64,000 nt of DNA, taken from Mytilisepta virgata. Its lineage: Eukaryota; Mollusca; Bivalvia; Mytilida; Mytilidae. Below, in pieces: positions 38,849-52,100 of this stretch. The translations under genes and the position numbers were made by a program. The notes under the pieces are model-generated. The model had not been told where the DNA came from, searched no databases, and saw only the letters and a list, made by a program, of their open reading frames with translations. The stretch lies in assembly GCA_028015205.1 (NCBI GenBank), contig CM051520.1:32047028-32111027 (forward strand). Reading direction: 5' to 3'. Within the stretch, counting starts at the first letter, position 1. Each line of letters starts with the position of its first letter.

Positions 38849-40068
38849 AAAAACTTTAACCACAGGGTGAATATTTGTGGACGCCGCCGCCGCCGACGAC
38901 GACGGAATGTAGGATCGCTATGTCTCGCTTTTTCGACAAAAGTCGAAGGCTCGACAAAAATGGAACAAAATGAAGATGAACCTGAACACTTTTTTCTTAA
39001 AAGTAAAAATAAGTAATTTTTTTTTAACAATAATACAATTTATTAGTTTTTCCATAAATAAATATCCTGTGTTTAGCCTACAGGATCCTTATATATAGAT
39101 TTCATATTTATTCCATTTCAAATATTAAAAAAAATCATTATATCACTTCAATACACAAGTCAATTTATTGCAATTCAATCAAAACACGATAAATTCTTAT
39201 TACAGTTACAAATTATCAAAAGTCAAAATACCAAAGATAATTGATCAACTTTTATTTCCATCCACAGAAACCCAATTAAATGTTCCATCAATGTTAAATC
39301 AATGCATTGTCTTGTAAAATTAAATTCTGTAATGACAAAACACAGGAAAGACCTTGACTTTGATCAGTAAAAATTTCCAAGGAAAATGGATGCAAATTAC
39401 TGAAAGAAAGATTATTTAATAGCTCATCAGAGAAAAACTAATTTTGTAAACATTTCAGGCATGCATTGCAGCACACTTAGACCCATTTACAACAAATTAG
39501 TCTGCAGATTGCAAATGTCTAGATGCATATTTCTTCACCTTGCTTCCAAATTTATTTACACATTAATGTGTAGCAAATTATTATCATGCATCATCAACCA
39601 AATATGAAACCTATAATAATGTCTTAAAATTTAATAAATTTGGGGAATGTGTAACTCTTTTTAATCATAAACAAACTTCCCAAACAGAAGATAAAGTAAA
39701 CAAAACTTTTTTTTGGAATTATAATGGTTTAAGAGAGTATGGTTACCAGTTTCTTCATAATGAAAACAATTTCTGCTTAAGTAAAGTTTATTTATTATAA
39801 AAATGATTCACACAAATTATTTGTCTTAATTGCTAGGCAACAGAATAGTCTATGGATTCATCTGACTTCATATTAATATAAATAAACTAAATTAAACCCA
39901 GACTTTACATTTGTTCATATTACGGCTTCTATACAGGCTATGGAGGAAATTGAAAAAGACTCTTAAAATACTATGGATGAAATTAATACATACATAAAAC
40001 ACTCATAATTAATAAAGAAAGCCTAAGGTTTTTATAGAAACTGAAATAAAAATGATAATGGAAATATG

Positions 40069-40105
40069 TCTGTGAGCTTTATGTGTATCTGTGAGCTTTA
40101 TGCAT
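40069..40105. repeat. Short tandem duplication
   Basis: The string tctgtgagctttatg occurs twice with a 4-bp spacer. Local slippage; no function suggested. Confidence 0.8.
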
Positions 40106-43100
40106 AACTTTTCATGTATCTTGTTTTATATTTGACTAACATTGTAAATGTGCCAATTGATTCAATTTTACAGCTTTTATCAAAACATTATGTCGTAATT
40201 TAAGATTTGAGCTGAATACTATTTTTTGGGAGTAATTACAAAAAGGTTATATAAGTCTACTTCTTTAAGACAGAAAATATTTATTTCAATACTAAGGACA
40301 CATTAAAAAAAATAAACTTTAAAATTAATTGAACTTCATTTACACTGATTTCATTAATCTTGCCAGGATACAATACATTCAAAAGTTCAAGTATATATTC
40401 AAGCAACCTATAGAAGTGACCAGTTGATTCTTAAATTTGGAATGGATAGATGTTTATCCTGGACCATATTCTTTTTTCATTTTGAACAACCCATCAGAGT
40501 CCGGAATGATTTTTTCCCAACCAAATACATGCCTGCTTTAAGCATTTTTTTAATCTCATTTTGTAGCCTGACATTTCTTTCATTCAACTGTGCCAAATAG
40601 TATTTTTTTGGTCCTTCACAGTTCTTAAATTGGTGAAATCTACACATTCCTCCCCAAGTTAAAAAGAGAGTGTAAAGTAAACATCCTGAATACACAGATA
40701 GTGTAAAAATCTATTATCCCTAAGGTTAATGACTTCTGATTCTGCTTAAGTAGTTCTGTCATAAATTGGTATCTAAGACAGAATGTTATTACACAAGACT
40801 TGTCAATTAATTCTTCATTATTTTTACATACATACATGCATTACGTGGTAGAACTAGTACTTACGATAACGAACATTAATTTTTGGGTGCACTTCCTGTT
40901 TTTGTTGTTGCACATACACATAAAACAATTACCTCCATGTGTAAATTGAATGCAAGTTTTCGATTTATTTCTATTTCAGATGATTTGGTTTCTTCATTAC
41001 TAAAAGTTTAAATCCAAATAACAATGAAATTTTTGTCATATGGGGCTACTTATTCTGAACACTGTACTAACAAGTAAGATTAAGCAACCTGAAGAAATAA
41101 AAGCAGAATCACTTTACAGGTATTCAATTTTATATGTATAATATTAATAAAGAAATTGTTATAGACAAATACAAATTATAAAATGCAGATTTCCATTTTT
41201 AATTGGGAAAAACCATTTCTGTTTTAAAATCGTAGAGGATGCCCCCTTCCACCCAATTGTATTACCATCCTTATCTTAAGCAGCAAAATCTAACATTCAG
41301 TCATAAATTGAAATTGTATGAATTAATCCTTAACTGGTGACAACAAAACTTGGCTAGTGATAATACCATGAGGGAACATGAGTGATCATTTAATTTTACA
41401 GGATATCATTATTTACTGACCCCCCTCAGTAAAGTTAATAAATAAATCTTTAATCTATGTGTACCTATGAAATTACTTTCTATTGCAGACTTCTTAGTAT
41501 AGACTGAATCCCTATCTGCCCAGTAACCAGATTCAAGTTTATTCTAATTGGATTACTTGACCCTGATAAGTATTATCAGCATACCAAGTTTAACATAAAT
41601 ACATGCCATAGAAATTCTATCAATTTTATCAAGATTTATTCATTGTTTTTCTTGCAGAATGTATATAGGGGGACTGTCAGGATCAAAGTTTATCATTTCT
41701 AAGGTTAATGGCAGAGAGAGACTTGGATAATTTGTGTGTTTTTATGACCCTTATCTCCAGTCTTGGTGACCAAGTCATTAACTTTCTGACAAATCCAATT
41801 AAAAGTTGTGTACCAGATATGATATGATAAAGTTCAGGAGCTTGTACAGGGAATGCCATGTTCAATAATAATAAATTTTTATACTGACTGGTTACATGTA
41901 AGTTTCAGATATGAAATGATAAATTATGATAAATACCGGATATCTTATACCTTACATTTTATGGCATTCTAGGAGATAGGGTCCTTGTGTGACATAATAA
42001 ACATTTTTTTAACTATGTTGTGATACAAGAAACATATTTGTTTTTCAGCTTGATCTTAATCTTTAGTAAAAATTCCATCACTAAAATTTTTAGAATAAAT
42101 AATTTCTGATCTGAAGTTCACTCCTCACAAAAAAAGTCAATGCAGGGTCACTTCTATATATAAACAAAGCCTTTTTTTCTTAAAAATGCCAACAGTTAAT
42201 CAAAATTTGATAAAAATTTCATAGAATTGGTTTACATCATAGACATGTATATTGAGGTCTAAATCATATAACAATTCCCAATACTGTTCAGATCTTAGAA
42301 ATAACATGCAAATAAAGAATTCATCAAGTATTTCAACTAATATCTATATTTCTCATGGGTGGGTAAGATTTTGCTGAAATAAAACCGAAAATCTGCTGAA
42401 CTCATCAATTATATTAAATATTCTATTAAACCTATTATAGAATGAGTAGCCTTAAATTATAGCCCTAAAGGGCTAATTAAAAGAAAAAAGATGGATGACT
42501 ACCACTAAGACAAATTTGCTTCATATTCTGGTACGTCAATAGGAATAATTTTCATGATGTACAATTTGTAATAATATTGATAAAATAAAAAAATTTTGGG
42601 GAGGGGGAGAGAGAAATGGGAATTATGTTAGTGCTTTGTCCATGCAATCAAAATATATAAAATGAGAAACACTTGCACATTTAATGCAACACCTGTGCGC
42701 AAGTAAACAAAAAATGACTTGAAATGCTCAGGTAAACGAGATAGTAATTGAAAATTTGTAACAGTAGTCACTTTGAACTTTGGTCTTATCATATCTCAGT
42801 TTGAATTTTTTCTGAAGTTGGGTAACTGCATTACTGAATACTCAGGATCTTAAAATGAAATATTTGACTGTCTAGTGTGTGTAAAAAATGTCTTTTTTGG
42901 CAACTGATCTCATCAATTCTTCACTTCTATTCTTTTAAAAAAAAATCCAATCAATCTATTTTAATCCACAAACCACAATTACTAATGGTTGCAAATTTTT
43001 TCCAGTTCATTTTATCTAAGACTGGTTCCTCTTGTTAAGAAACTCTTCTTCTCCACAGGGAAGGATAGGGAATTAATTGGTTCAACAGGTGAAGTGTGAA

Positions 43101-46100
43101 CGGAACTCTTCTTTCTTGGAGATAAGAAAAAACTCTCAGCAGGTGTTCACTTGGTTCATATGCAAATTGCCAATAAAACAGTGATACACAAAGTGCACAA
43201 AAACAGCATGATCTGATATATACTCTTTTAGAAGGCAGACTTATCTAACATACATCAAGCTGTATTTATAACTTTGCAATAGATCAAATGTCATGTTTTA
43301 ATTCTGTTTAAGGTTGTTTTCAAAATACTTTGAAATTCCTGCACAGACTCTTGACATTTTTACAATTTGTCTGTCGGACTAGGTCGAAACTTCAGGACAA
43401 CTATTCTACAAAACAAGACTAATCTAAGTCTATGATAAATATTTTATTTACACAAAGACTACCTATTTTACCAACCTTCAACTTCCTTCATTGATAATTT
43501 TTTCAGTTGTATATTTTGAAAGCAGAATTGATTTGAGTTAAATTTTTCCCATTTCTGCTAATGTCAATCACATTGATTCTTCTGTCCTCTGTTTTTCACA
43601 AAACTTTTTTTTTCATATCACACATCAGAAACTCATTTATTGATGTTTTCATTTTTGTTTCCCTTAAATTATCTCTTTTAAGCCATTCTTTCATTTTTTT
43701 TAAATTGATGAAGCAAGTCTTTAATGCTGATGATGATAAAGGTTGAATTGATCCAATAATACCAAAGATGGATATATTTGACACCTCTGTGTGATCAATA
43801 CATCATATAAAGTATTTTCCCATTTCTCTGCAATAATGTTTCTTAAACACAATAGACGAATTGTTCTGAGTAGAATAAATAAATCCAACGCCACAATAAC
43901 AATATATGTCAGCTTCCATCTAAACACTTTTCTGAGTGTTTGTCAATAAGTTGTAGAAAGTGCAGGCAATTAACACTTCAAAACATCATTTATGAAAAAG
44001 ACATTTTTTCTCCACACGAAACACTTAAATCCATTATATACTTTTAGCACAGAATGATACTGAGATGTCAGCATCATTCACCATGAATGCAGAAAACAAA
44101 AGGATAGACTCGATGCCTTGTGTAATTCATTTTCTTACTCTCAGCTCTTGTCACTTTCCAAAAAAGAAGTCTGTTTTTTTCCCAAATTTAGCAGCAATTG
44201 TAAAGTACTCATCCAGAAAGCCATTAAATTACTAATTAAAACCTATTTCTACTGAATATATGACAAACAATAAGGGCAATATTTGTTAACATTAGCAGGA
44301 CTACAACCTATGAATGAACAGACTTGAGACAAGCATCCCCAAGCAAACAAAATGACTAACATGATGACATACTATGAGAAGCAACTATCTACCCTTAGTG
44401 ACTAAACAATAAAAGACTACAAGAAGCAACTAAATACCCTAGCTATGAAATGACTAAGTACAATAAATTACAAATATCATGCAGAATATCCTTTTCCATA
44501 TTGATTTGTTCGAATCTGTTAAAAATTCTGTTATAAATTGTGCACTCCTAACTGTTAAAACTGATGTTTTGCCTGCTGGCAACATTTCCTTGGGAAGATC
44601 AAAGCCAGTCTTTGCTTTCTTCTCAATTTTAATTGGCGCATAATTACTGCCAAGGGCAACCGTTTATATTTTTTGAAGCTGATGCAGATGTTTGAAAACA
44701 GACAAATAATGTTTACCAATCAGATTTTCAAAAACATTCAACCGAGTAATTATCAAGTACAATTTTATTCAGGGAGTGCAACAACAGAATAGAAACCGCC
44801 ATTCACCAGAGGTCGCCAAGGGTATACCACAATGTTTATTTGCATTCTAGCACGACTAATAGCAATTCGGGTTTTCTCTGCAGAGGTGATAATGAGATAT
44901 GATGTTTAAAAGATTATTAGTACTATGAACAGAAGGTAAAAAAGTTTAGTATCCAACAGTACTGAAGATGGCAGCTGTTTTTTTAAGCTTAGCTATAGTG
45001 AAAAAAGCCAACTTATCTAAGTCCATATGTAAAAAACATGTGAGTTTGGAATTTGATCTAATGCCAAGTAATTGATGCATAGAATCAAACCTATGAAAAC
45101 AGAATTTATTTGATGCTTACTTTTTCATTTGTTTTTTTTTCATAATTATTGCTACTTTTATCAGTATCAAGTCATTATTATTCAATTTTTTGCACAGAAT
45201 TGGCACCTAATGAAATCCATCATGCAGTTTTCAAAGGGGCATTGAAAAACAAACGCATTCAATCACTACTTTTTTTTGTAAGTCATTAACACGACATAAC
45301 ACTTGCTGATTGTTTACAAATTTTAATCAGTATATCTATTTTGCCAAAGTAATTCTTGAGTAACAAAATATTTCTTGCATAATGATCATCATTCATTAGC
45401 CAACAATTAAAAAAGGTTTTGCTTCCAAATTTACAATTTCCAAGGACTCATTCTTTATTACATTTTCCTTCCGTTTCTGAATGGAAAGTTTTTATTTGTA
45501 TGGCATTTGTATTATTATAACATGAATTTTATCAATCTCTGAAATCTATTAATAAAAATTTTCTTTATATCTTAAAGAAAAAAAAAAGACTGGCAGTTTC
45601 TTCCTTTTATAATTATATAACAAGCCATGATTTTTAAGTTGTCAGGTCTCTTTATCAAGGGGACCAAACTTTGTCCTTAAACTTGGCCAGTTTGGTAAAT
45701 ATCTCAAAATATTTAATTAACACAATCTGTTTACTAACACACATACATTTATACAATGGAACCTCTGAAATTTATAGGGGCCATATTTTGGAAGATTTTT
45801 TTACTTAAAAATACAGGGGAAAATTCCGGACCAGAATAAAGCGTTCGGTTTGCAGAGGGGACGGTATAGGGGAGTATAATATATATTGTACTGCCCAACA
45901 CATAATAAAACACAGAAAACAGCAGACCTTTCTTTCGGATAAATCTTTTTTGCATGGTCAAATTCTTTTCAAAATTCAGCAAGAAAATTATTACCTACGA
46001 TTTCCAAAATTACACAAATCTGAACCAAGAAGAAGTCAGTCAGAAAAGAACTTGAGCATCTCCTTTAATTGAAGGGAATTATGGGTATTTCTACTTTCCC

Positions 46101-46138
46101 ATAATTTCCTGCACTAGTAAGTAATACTACCATCTTAC

Positions 46139-46187
46139 CTCGATGTCTCATTGTCTGTTTATCAAACATAAGCATTGCATCTTCAAT
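46139..46187 (-). CDS. msi: Musashi exon: RRM2 beta-2 region
   Basis: This 49-nt exon is flanked by a TTTTCAG acceptor and a CGAG|GTAAGA donor, entering in phase 0 and leaving in phase 1. It encodes IEDAMLMFDKQTMRHR, which matches VEDAMLMFDKTTNRHR of vertebrate MSI proteins in the second RRM. This is strand beta-2 and the loop before RNP1; the following G is completed by the next exon. Just before it one expects an exon with the RNP2 motif (IFVGGLS) and helix alpha-1. I looked for that motif and for RNP1 of RRM1 on the minus strand up to position 64000 and did not see them, so the first half of the gene lies outside the window. The exon sits in otherwise unremarkable AT-rich DNA. Confidence 0.95.
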
Positions 46188-49100
46188 CTGAAAAGACAAA
46201 AAGTAAAAAAATCTTTAGTATTCATTGCCATTAAATTGACATTTCTTTGTGAGAAAAAAAAAGGAAAGCATCACACCTCGAAAAACAGCATCTGATATAA
46301 AAATTTTACACAAGTTCTGTTTATTTCTATTGCTGGTAATAAATAATTATAAGACAAATCTTACTAGAATTCAATGATAAGTCTCCAGACCTACTCGTCT
46401 ATAATATATTTTAGTACATACCACCTCTACTAACATATACATGTAAATCTATTTCAGACTTTACAATATGCCTATCTCCAGGCTGGGCAATCTATGACAG
46501 ATTTTAGTATAGCCCAGAACTTATAGAGTACTTCTAACCTAACATACCTTGCAAAATTGTATATATCTATTCTGACGCAAATAAATTGTTTACTTTAGAA
46601 AATAAATTTCAATAAGTGTAAAAAGGTGTTGAGATCTTGGAGAGTGCAAAAATTTGTAATTGAGAACTTCTCTGTATAAAAAGTAAATAGGCAAATACTT
46701 CAACTGACTATTTTCAAATACAGTAAATTAATTTTCAATAACAGCAAATATTACATCATTACAAATTTATCAACATGCCAAACACTATTATTATTTTTAT
46801 TTTTGGCATTTACTTAGAAAACTATAAATAAATACAAATTTTGAGCATGGAAATAATAAATGGCACTTTCATGAATACTAATATTAATGTTTTTATAATT
46901 TTTCTCAAATCACATGTATACATTGTATTACAAACAACTTTATCATTGTTTAGAGCCACCTACCCACCATAAATCACCAAAATAAAACCAGATTTTTTTC
47001 ATTTGAAAATCTCCTTAAAAATACTGATTATTAGTTTTACGATTTTATCAATGAAATAGAAAACAAGAGTTTCTGAAACTACTGGCCTTAAGTACAAGAC
47101 AAAATCCAGAAACTGGGACTGATACAAAATAAACCTTCCTATAATTAACACTGGACTTCACAACAGTAAATCAGGTGGTGAGGTCCTAAGGTAGTCCATC
47201 AGAGACTATCCTTTCAATACTGCAAGTTTGATTACAATCCTGTGAACATTGTACCATTTCAGCCAATGCGGGTTTAAATCTTGATCCTTTTGACACGTTT
47301 CACCATGGTATTTTCTTCACAAAGAATGGAAGAATAAATGCAGATTCCAAAGCTCACCTGACCTGACAACTACAACCTGACCACTACCAAAACTGGGCTA
47401 AGTCTACAATTTGACAAGAATTTCAAACAATAACAAAACATTGTCCCTATACTTTCTCCATAAACTGCACCTTAGATACAGATCAATTCTTCCTTCACTA
47501 CAAGCTTCCTTTATTTGTTTTTCCATCTGCCTTAAGGACTAAATCTTCAAACAGTATTTTTCAAATGACTTCACATGAAAATGACAAAATAACAGAAAAA
47601 ACAACAGGGAAGTTCTGTTCAAAGGATTTTACAGAGAATACCGGAACAAATTCTTTCTTAACAGCTAGTGACAATCAAATCGATTTCTTGATTTGCTATT
47701 AATAACATTATGCTAGCTATAAACATGAAGTCAATTTGAATATATTTTTTTTCTCTAGAGGAAAAACCAATGAACTTTATTTAATGTCGGATTCATTGGA
47801 TCTAGATCTTTAGAAATTTTATGTGTAGCTGCGGCAATCAATGAGAATTTTATTAGAGTCATTGTTGATTGATTTGATTCCGTCCTCGCCGCATAATATT
47901 AGAACATCAAACAGGTTTTAATTCTGTTTAGTCCCATTAAGCATTAATATAAAGCCTATTAAACAAAATTTCATGCATGCAGCAAGAATATTTTTACAGT
48001 GAAGTCACAAGCTTATACAACAAGGCTTAATACAGTCTTTCGAGTAAAATTTCATTCCTTACACAATGTTCAGGGAGAGACTAGTAGTTTATTAAGACTT
48101 CTTCCAAATAAGATCTGGATATGTTTTAACATATAGATTCATACAAAAGAAACCCAGCATTTCCTTTCCAGATTTCTCCTTTTACATAGTATCAAGACTT
48201 TATATGTTTAAGCTATTTTTTAAAAAAATGCCCATACAGGAAATGATATTGCTAATGGCTTCTAAAAAGAATGAAGCCCAGCAAAGATTATGAATTTCAA
48301 CACGATACAGTCCCTTTGGCAATTCTGTGTGCATTGACTTGCTTAGATATAGTATTTCAAACATCATAAAGACTTCAAACCTAATTTCCTTTCAGGAGAA
48401 AAATGGAGATTTTGTAATTGATTAATTCTTTGTGATCTATTCATTGCATGTAGACTATATAACAACATCCTGCTAACATATAGAATTTTACATTTGATTT
48501 CTCCTTTTCAATGGCTTCATTATCTAAAAGTTTCTAATAAATCTCACTAGAAAAATAATATGGCACATTTTCAAAGTATTAATCCTTATGGTACTTGTGT
48601 ACCTACGACAAGAAATGTGAACTTCAATGATACAACAAATCAATGGACCAAAAGGATAGATAAATTTGGCAAAGGAACTAAAAAATACATTTTGTTTTTC
48701 ATGTATTTAATTTTTTTTTCTAATTTAGGTGTTCAGCTGATTTTGTTCTTTTGGCTGAATTTCTTCAAAACGTTTTACATTGGGCAATTAAATAAGCTTA
48801 TAATGCAATGACTGGGTGCCCTAACTGCATTGATGGCTGACCTCTTTTGAACCTTTTAGATTCTGTTTCAGTATTGTTGTCATAGATGTTTTATTTCCTT
48901 TCATATTAAAGTAAAACTATCCGTAAGGTCTTAGATACGTCATGAAGCTCAATGGTAAGACAAAAAATAATTGCCAACCAAGTTGAAAGAGTACACAATA
49001 TTGGACTGACCTTGAAGATGAAGAAGGAAATTTTTATTAAGATATATCTTTGAAAATAATTGTAGATTTGAGTATGATGGTTTCCGAATTCAATTATGAT

Positions 49101-52100
49101 CTCAAGAAACTAAATCTGAAAGCATAGTATCTAACATTAAATTTCCATAACAACCCAATACTTTTTTTTTTAACAAAATGAAAATAATATGCAGAAAAAA
49201 AAGGAGCCAAAACAAAATGAATATAATTTGCACATCACTCAATTTAAAAAGCATATTGAAATTCCATCATTATCGTGAAAGCCATTAATTTCTTAATTAT
49301 AAATAACAATTATATCCAGTTATGCTATAGCACACAGCAAGCATGTAATGAACCTGAACCCATCAGCTTTAATTGCATCCAGGAAAATTTTTAGCACACA
49401 GAAAGTCAAAAACTGCATTCATTAATCTGCCAGACGCTCTACTTCATATTTGATTAAAACCACTATTAGAAGAAACCATCTGTAAAATTAAAAGATACGG
49501 CGAAACAGAATTTTTTACTCTGGCTATCATCACTAGATATTAAATTAAGGTATTATTAGTTCATGACAACAAACCTGATTTTAGAAAAATGCAACCTGTC
49601 TAATCGGTGTCAAACTTGCCTCAGCAGCATTGAGTAATAGAACTCACAAACCAAGCTCCATGATAATTGATTAGCAAATGTCAGTAGTTATAACAAACCT
49701 CTTAGATCACTCCCCTTGATTTCTAAGGAACGATGACCCCCATGAAGAACAACAATGTAAATTGAAAAAAATTGTCATTGATCCTTTATATTTTTCAACT
49801 CAAAGGTAATGAATCAGAATTTTTTTATGTCAACTTAATGAAAAAACATTAATCGATTATCTCCCCTTAACTAAGTTCCTCCCTTCATCTATTGGTTTAA
49901 GGGTAGGTTATTTTATTATCTCCCCTAGGTAATACATTGTACTGACTAAATGTGTCTCATTGGAAATCAAACAAAAATCTGAAAAAGTTTATTAACCAGA
50001 ATGTTAAATACAAATGATGTCCTTATGTAAAACATTCATATAAAATAGGAAGTTATGACCACAAGATGTCATATTTAATTATAATCCAAATGTCAATGCA
50101 TAAAAAATTGACAATAAAGAACTTTGAAATATGTAAATAATTTTCCAATTTAAAAAAACAGCGTAATAAACTTTCAAATTTGAATATAAATATGATATTG
50201 TATTTTGACAAGTTATTTAGCCCTTCAGGACAATAAAATTCCATATTACTTTTATCACTGTACAGATCATTTCCTTTCCATAAAACAAAGCTGGTTTTTT
50301 TTTCTTTGGTATTGTATGTTGTTTTACATGAGGCGTTTCCGTTCATTGTGTAACAAGATATTTCGATTACCGGTATTTAAAACAAACAAACAAAAAAAAA
50401 AGTTTATTCAAAGAGCATCAAATTTCTCATGTCCACGGGTACAAAATATATAATTCAAATGGGGACTTTTTTGGAACAGACTTTAATTTAGTTGGTGTTA
50501 CCCAAGACCAAAACAAAGTAACATCTGATTGCTTGATAGTTCAAGGTTAAAAATTTGCACAATACAAAACGGGACTTTGTCCCTCTAACTGTCAATCATC
50601 AGACTAACAATAGAACACACAAAAGACATGTCAAATGAAAATAATAGACAGTTGTTAAACCATAGCTATCGTTAAAATCTCCTGAACGCAAGGAACGTAA
50701 CAAAAGCGTCAGGTTCTGCCACCCACAATAGAATCAAAGTTTAAAACCGATTACGCTTGAGTGTTTAAAATGCCGACTAACAGAGGCATGCCCCATCAAA
50801 CTGAAGTCAAATGCTAATTCTTCCCGCCTTTCAACGCCATTACGCATATAAATATCATAACATAATTATCAACAATAGTCCCATTATAATGCAATACTGT
50901 CAAAATATGATCGGGAGATTAATATACAATGACCTAGACTTCAACGGAAGTTCTTTTATGACATCATAATTTTATCAGATATCTTTATATAAATTTCGTC
51001 ACTTTATTCAATCTATGTTTCTGTTGAATTGTTTCAGTCAATCTATTTAATTTCTTCTTTTTTCCTTTCTCAATACAAAGCTGTTCAGTTGTGAGTTTTT
51101 AGCATATTTTATTTTAGATGCAACAAGTTCACTTAGCCTTATATAAATTTGACTTTGAATTTTTGGGTGGAAAAAATAAATTGCTTTCAACATAATTTTA
51201 TACTGTATTAGGCTTATACCTCTAATTTTTTGTTGGAAGATGACATTTTATACAATTTATAAATTTTCTCTAGAAAAGTTCTTTACATAGAGAAGTTAAA
51301 GTCCAAATATTCCTCTGAAATTTTAACCTTGGAAGTATTGTACAGATGTGGAAAAGACCCTTATATATACATAATCTGAACTCCAATATAGTAAATTTGT
51401 TAAACAGAAGTTTATAAAGCCAACTTCTTATACAGTGTATAATTTTCTTTTCTTCAAATTTGCCTTCAATTTGTGCAAAAGAGCAATTTTCACCACAAAT
51501 GATATTAGGTTTAAGACAGTTTAATTGTCACTTCCAGTGAACAAAAACTTTTTCCTCAGTTGGCGTTGAAGAACTTGGTTATACGTAATTGCATATACAT
51601 GACAAAAATCACTTTTTTGAAACAATAAGTGGCTTTCTGCACAAAAAGGGTGGGTTACAGAACATTTCATTCTATTAAGGCTTTTTACCATAAAATAATC
51701 TAAAGACGATGTTCCTGCCTTGACGACAGCTTCATTACAAATTTCTGTAATAGATGTTCCAAAGATGGGGTTGATTTAATTTTTGCTGATTCAGCAAAAC
51801 AAAGAGGAAAATGCAATACAGCCTCCTGTTGTGGAAAAATAGTTTGTTTGTATTGGTATGACGATAGTACTAGTGCAAACCTTCAATGAAAGAAAAAGAA
51901 AACAAGCTTTCTGAAAGTATTGCTGGGTAATACAATGTCCCCTACTGGTTTGAGCTGTGAGAAAACATGCAAAATCTTGTTGGAGTATGTGAATCAGACA
52001 AAGACAAATGCAAAATAAGTCAGGAAAACTTATTTTGCCAATAATTCCTTTTTCCAGGGGCAATAACTGTCACAATTAAAATCTGATCCGCATGAAACTC

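Larger units (their letters stand above)
36496..38956 (+). mobile_element. Outer tandem-core element, pearl/Helentron-like, interrupted
   Basis: The left end carries a perfect 16-bp palindrome, gggttccgcggaaccc (36496-36511). A unique left part of about 420 bp follows, then four tandem units of 177, 190, 192 and 192 bp starting at 36933, 37110, 37300 and 37492, and a fifth unit starting at 37684. That fifth unit is broken at 37699/37700 by the inner element and resumes at 38849 with aaaaactttaaccacag. After it come a GCC/GAC-rich simple tail (38879-38904) and a 3' stem-loop (ttcgac, aaaa loop, gtcgaa; 38932-38947). This order of parts matches what is described for pearl-type elements of bivalves and for Helentron-associated non-autonomous elements. 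No protein is encoded, so movement would need an enzyme from elsewhere. Outer limits are approximate. Confidence 0.7.
19171..46138 (-). other. Musashi intron, 27 kb, within RNP1 of RRM2
   Basis: The donor is GAG|GTAAGA at 46133-46138 and the acceptor is the T23-AG at 19171. No internal exon was supported. It holds a 43-bp tandem duplication (19273-19345), a small motif-rich island (21720-21900), a tRNA B-box-like site (25351-25361), two inverted copies of a dispersed repeat (28376-28560 and 35446-35618), the nested tandem-core elements (36496-38956) and a short duplication at 40069-40105. The rest is AT-rich sequence in which I recognise nothing. Confidence 0.85.

Noticed and set aside
38130..39030. 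Three minus-strand open frames near the nested elements
   Set aside because: They fall within the degenerate repeat units, the ACGG/GCC tails and the flank; the Arg-rich run comes from the simple-sequence tail.
40477..40837. Minus-strand frames with a heptad-like, charged stretch (LNERNVRLQNEIKKML)
   Set aside because: Short, overlapping in two frames, no clear splice sites in the gene's phase and no recognised family. Perhaps a fragment of an old element.
47140..47420. Possible tRNA-like SINE in a slightly GC-richer patch
   Set aside because: A B-box-like string (aagtttgattacaatcc) was noted, but it departs from consensus and no A box or tail was found.
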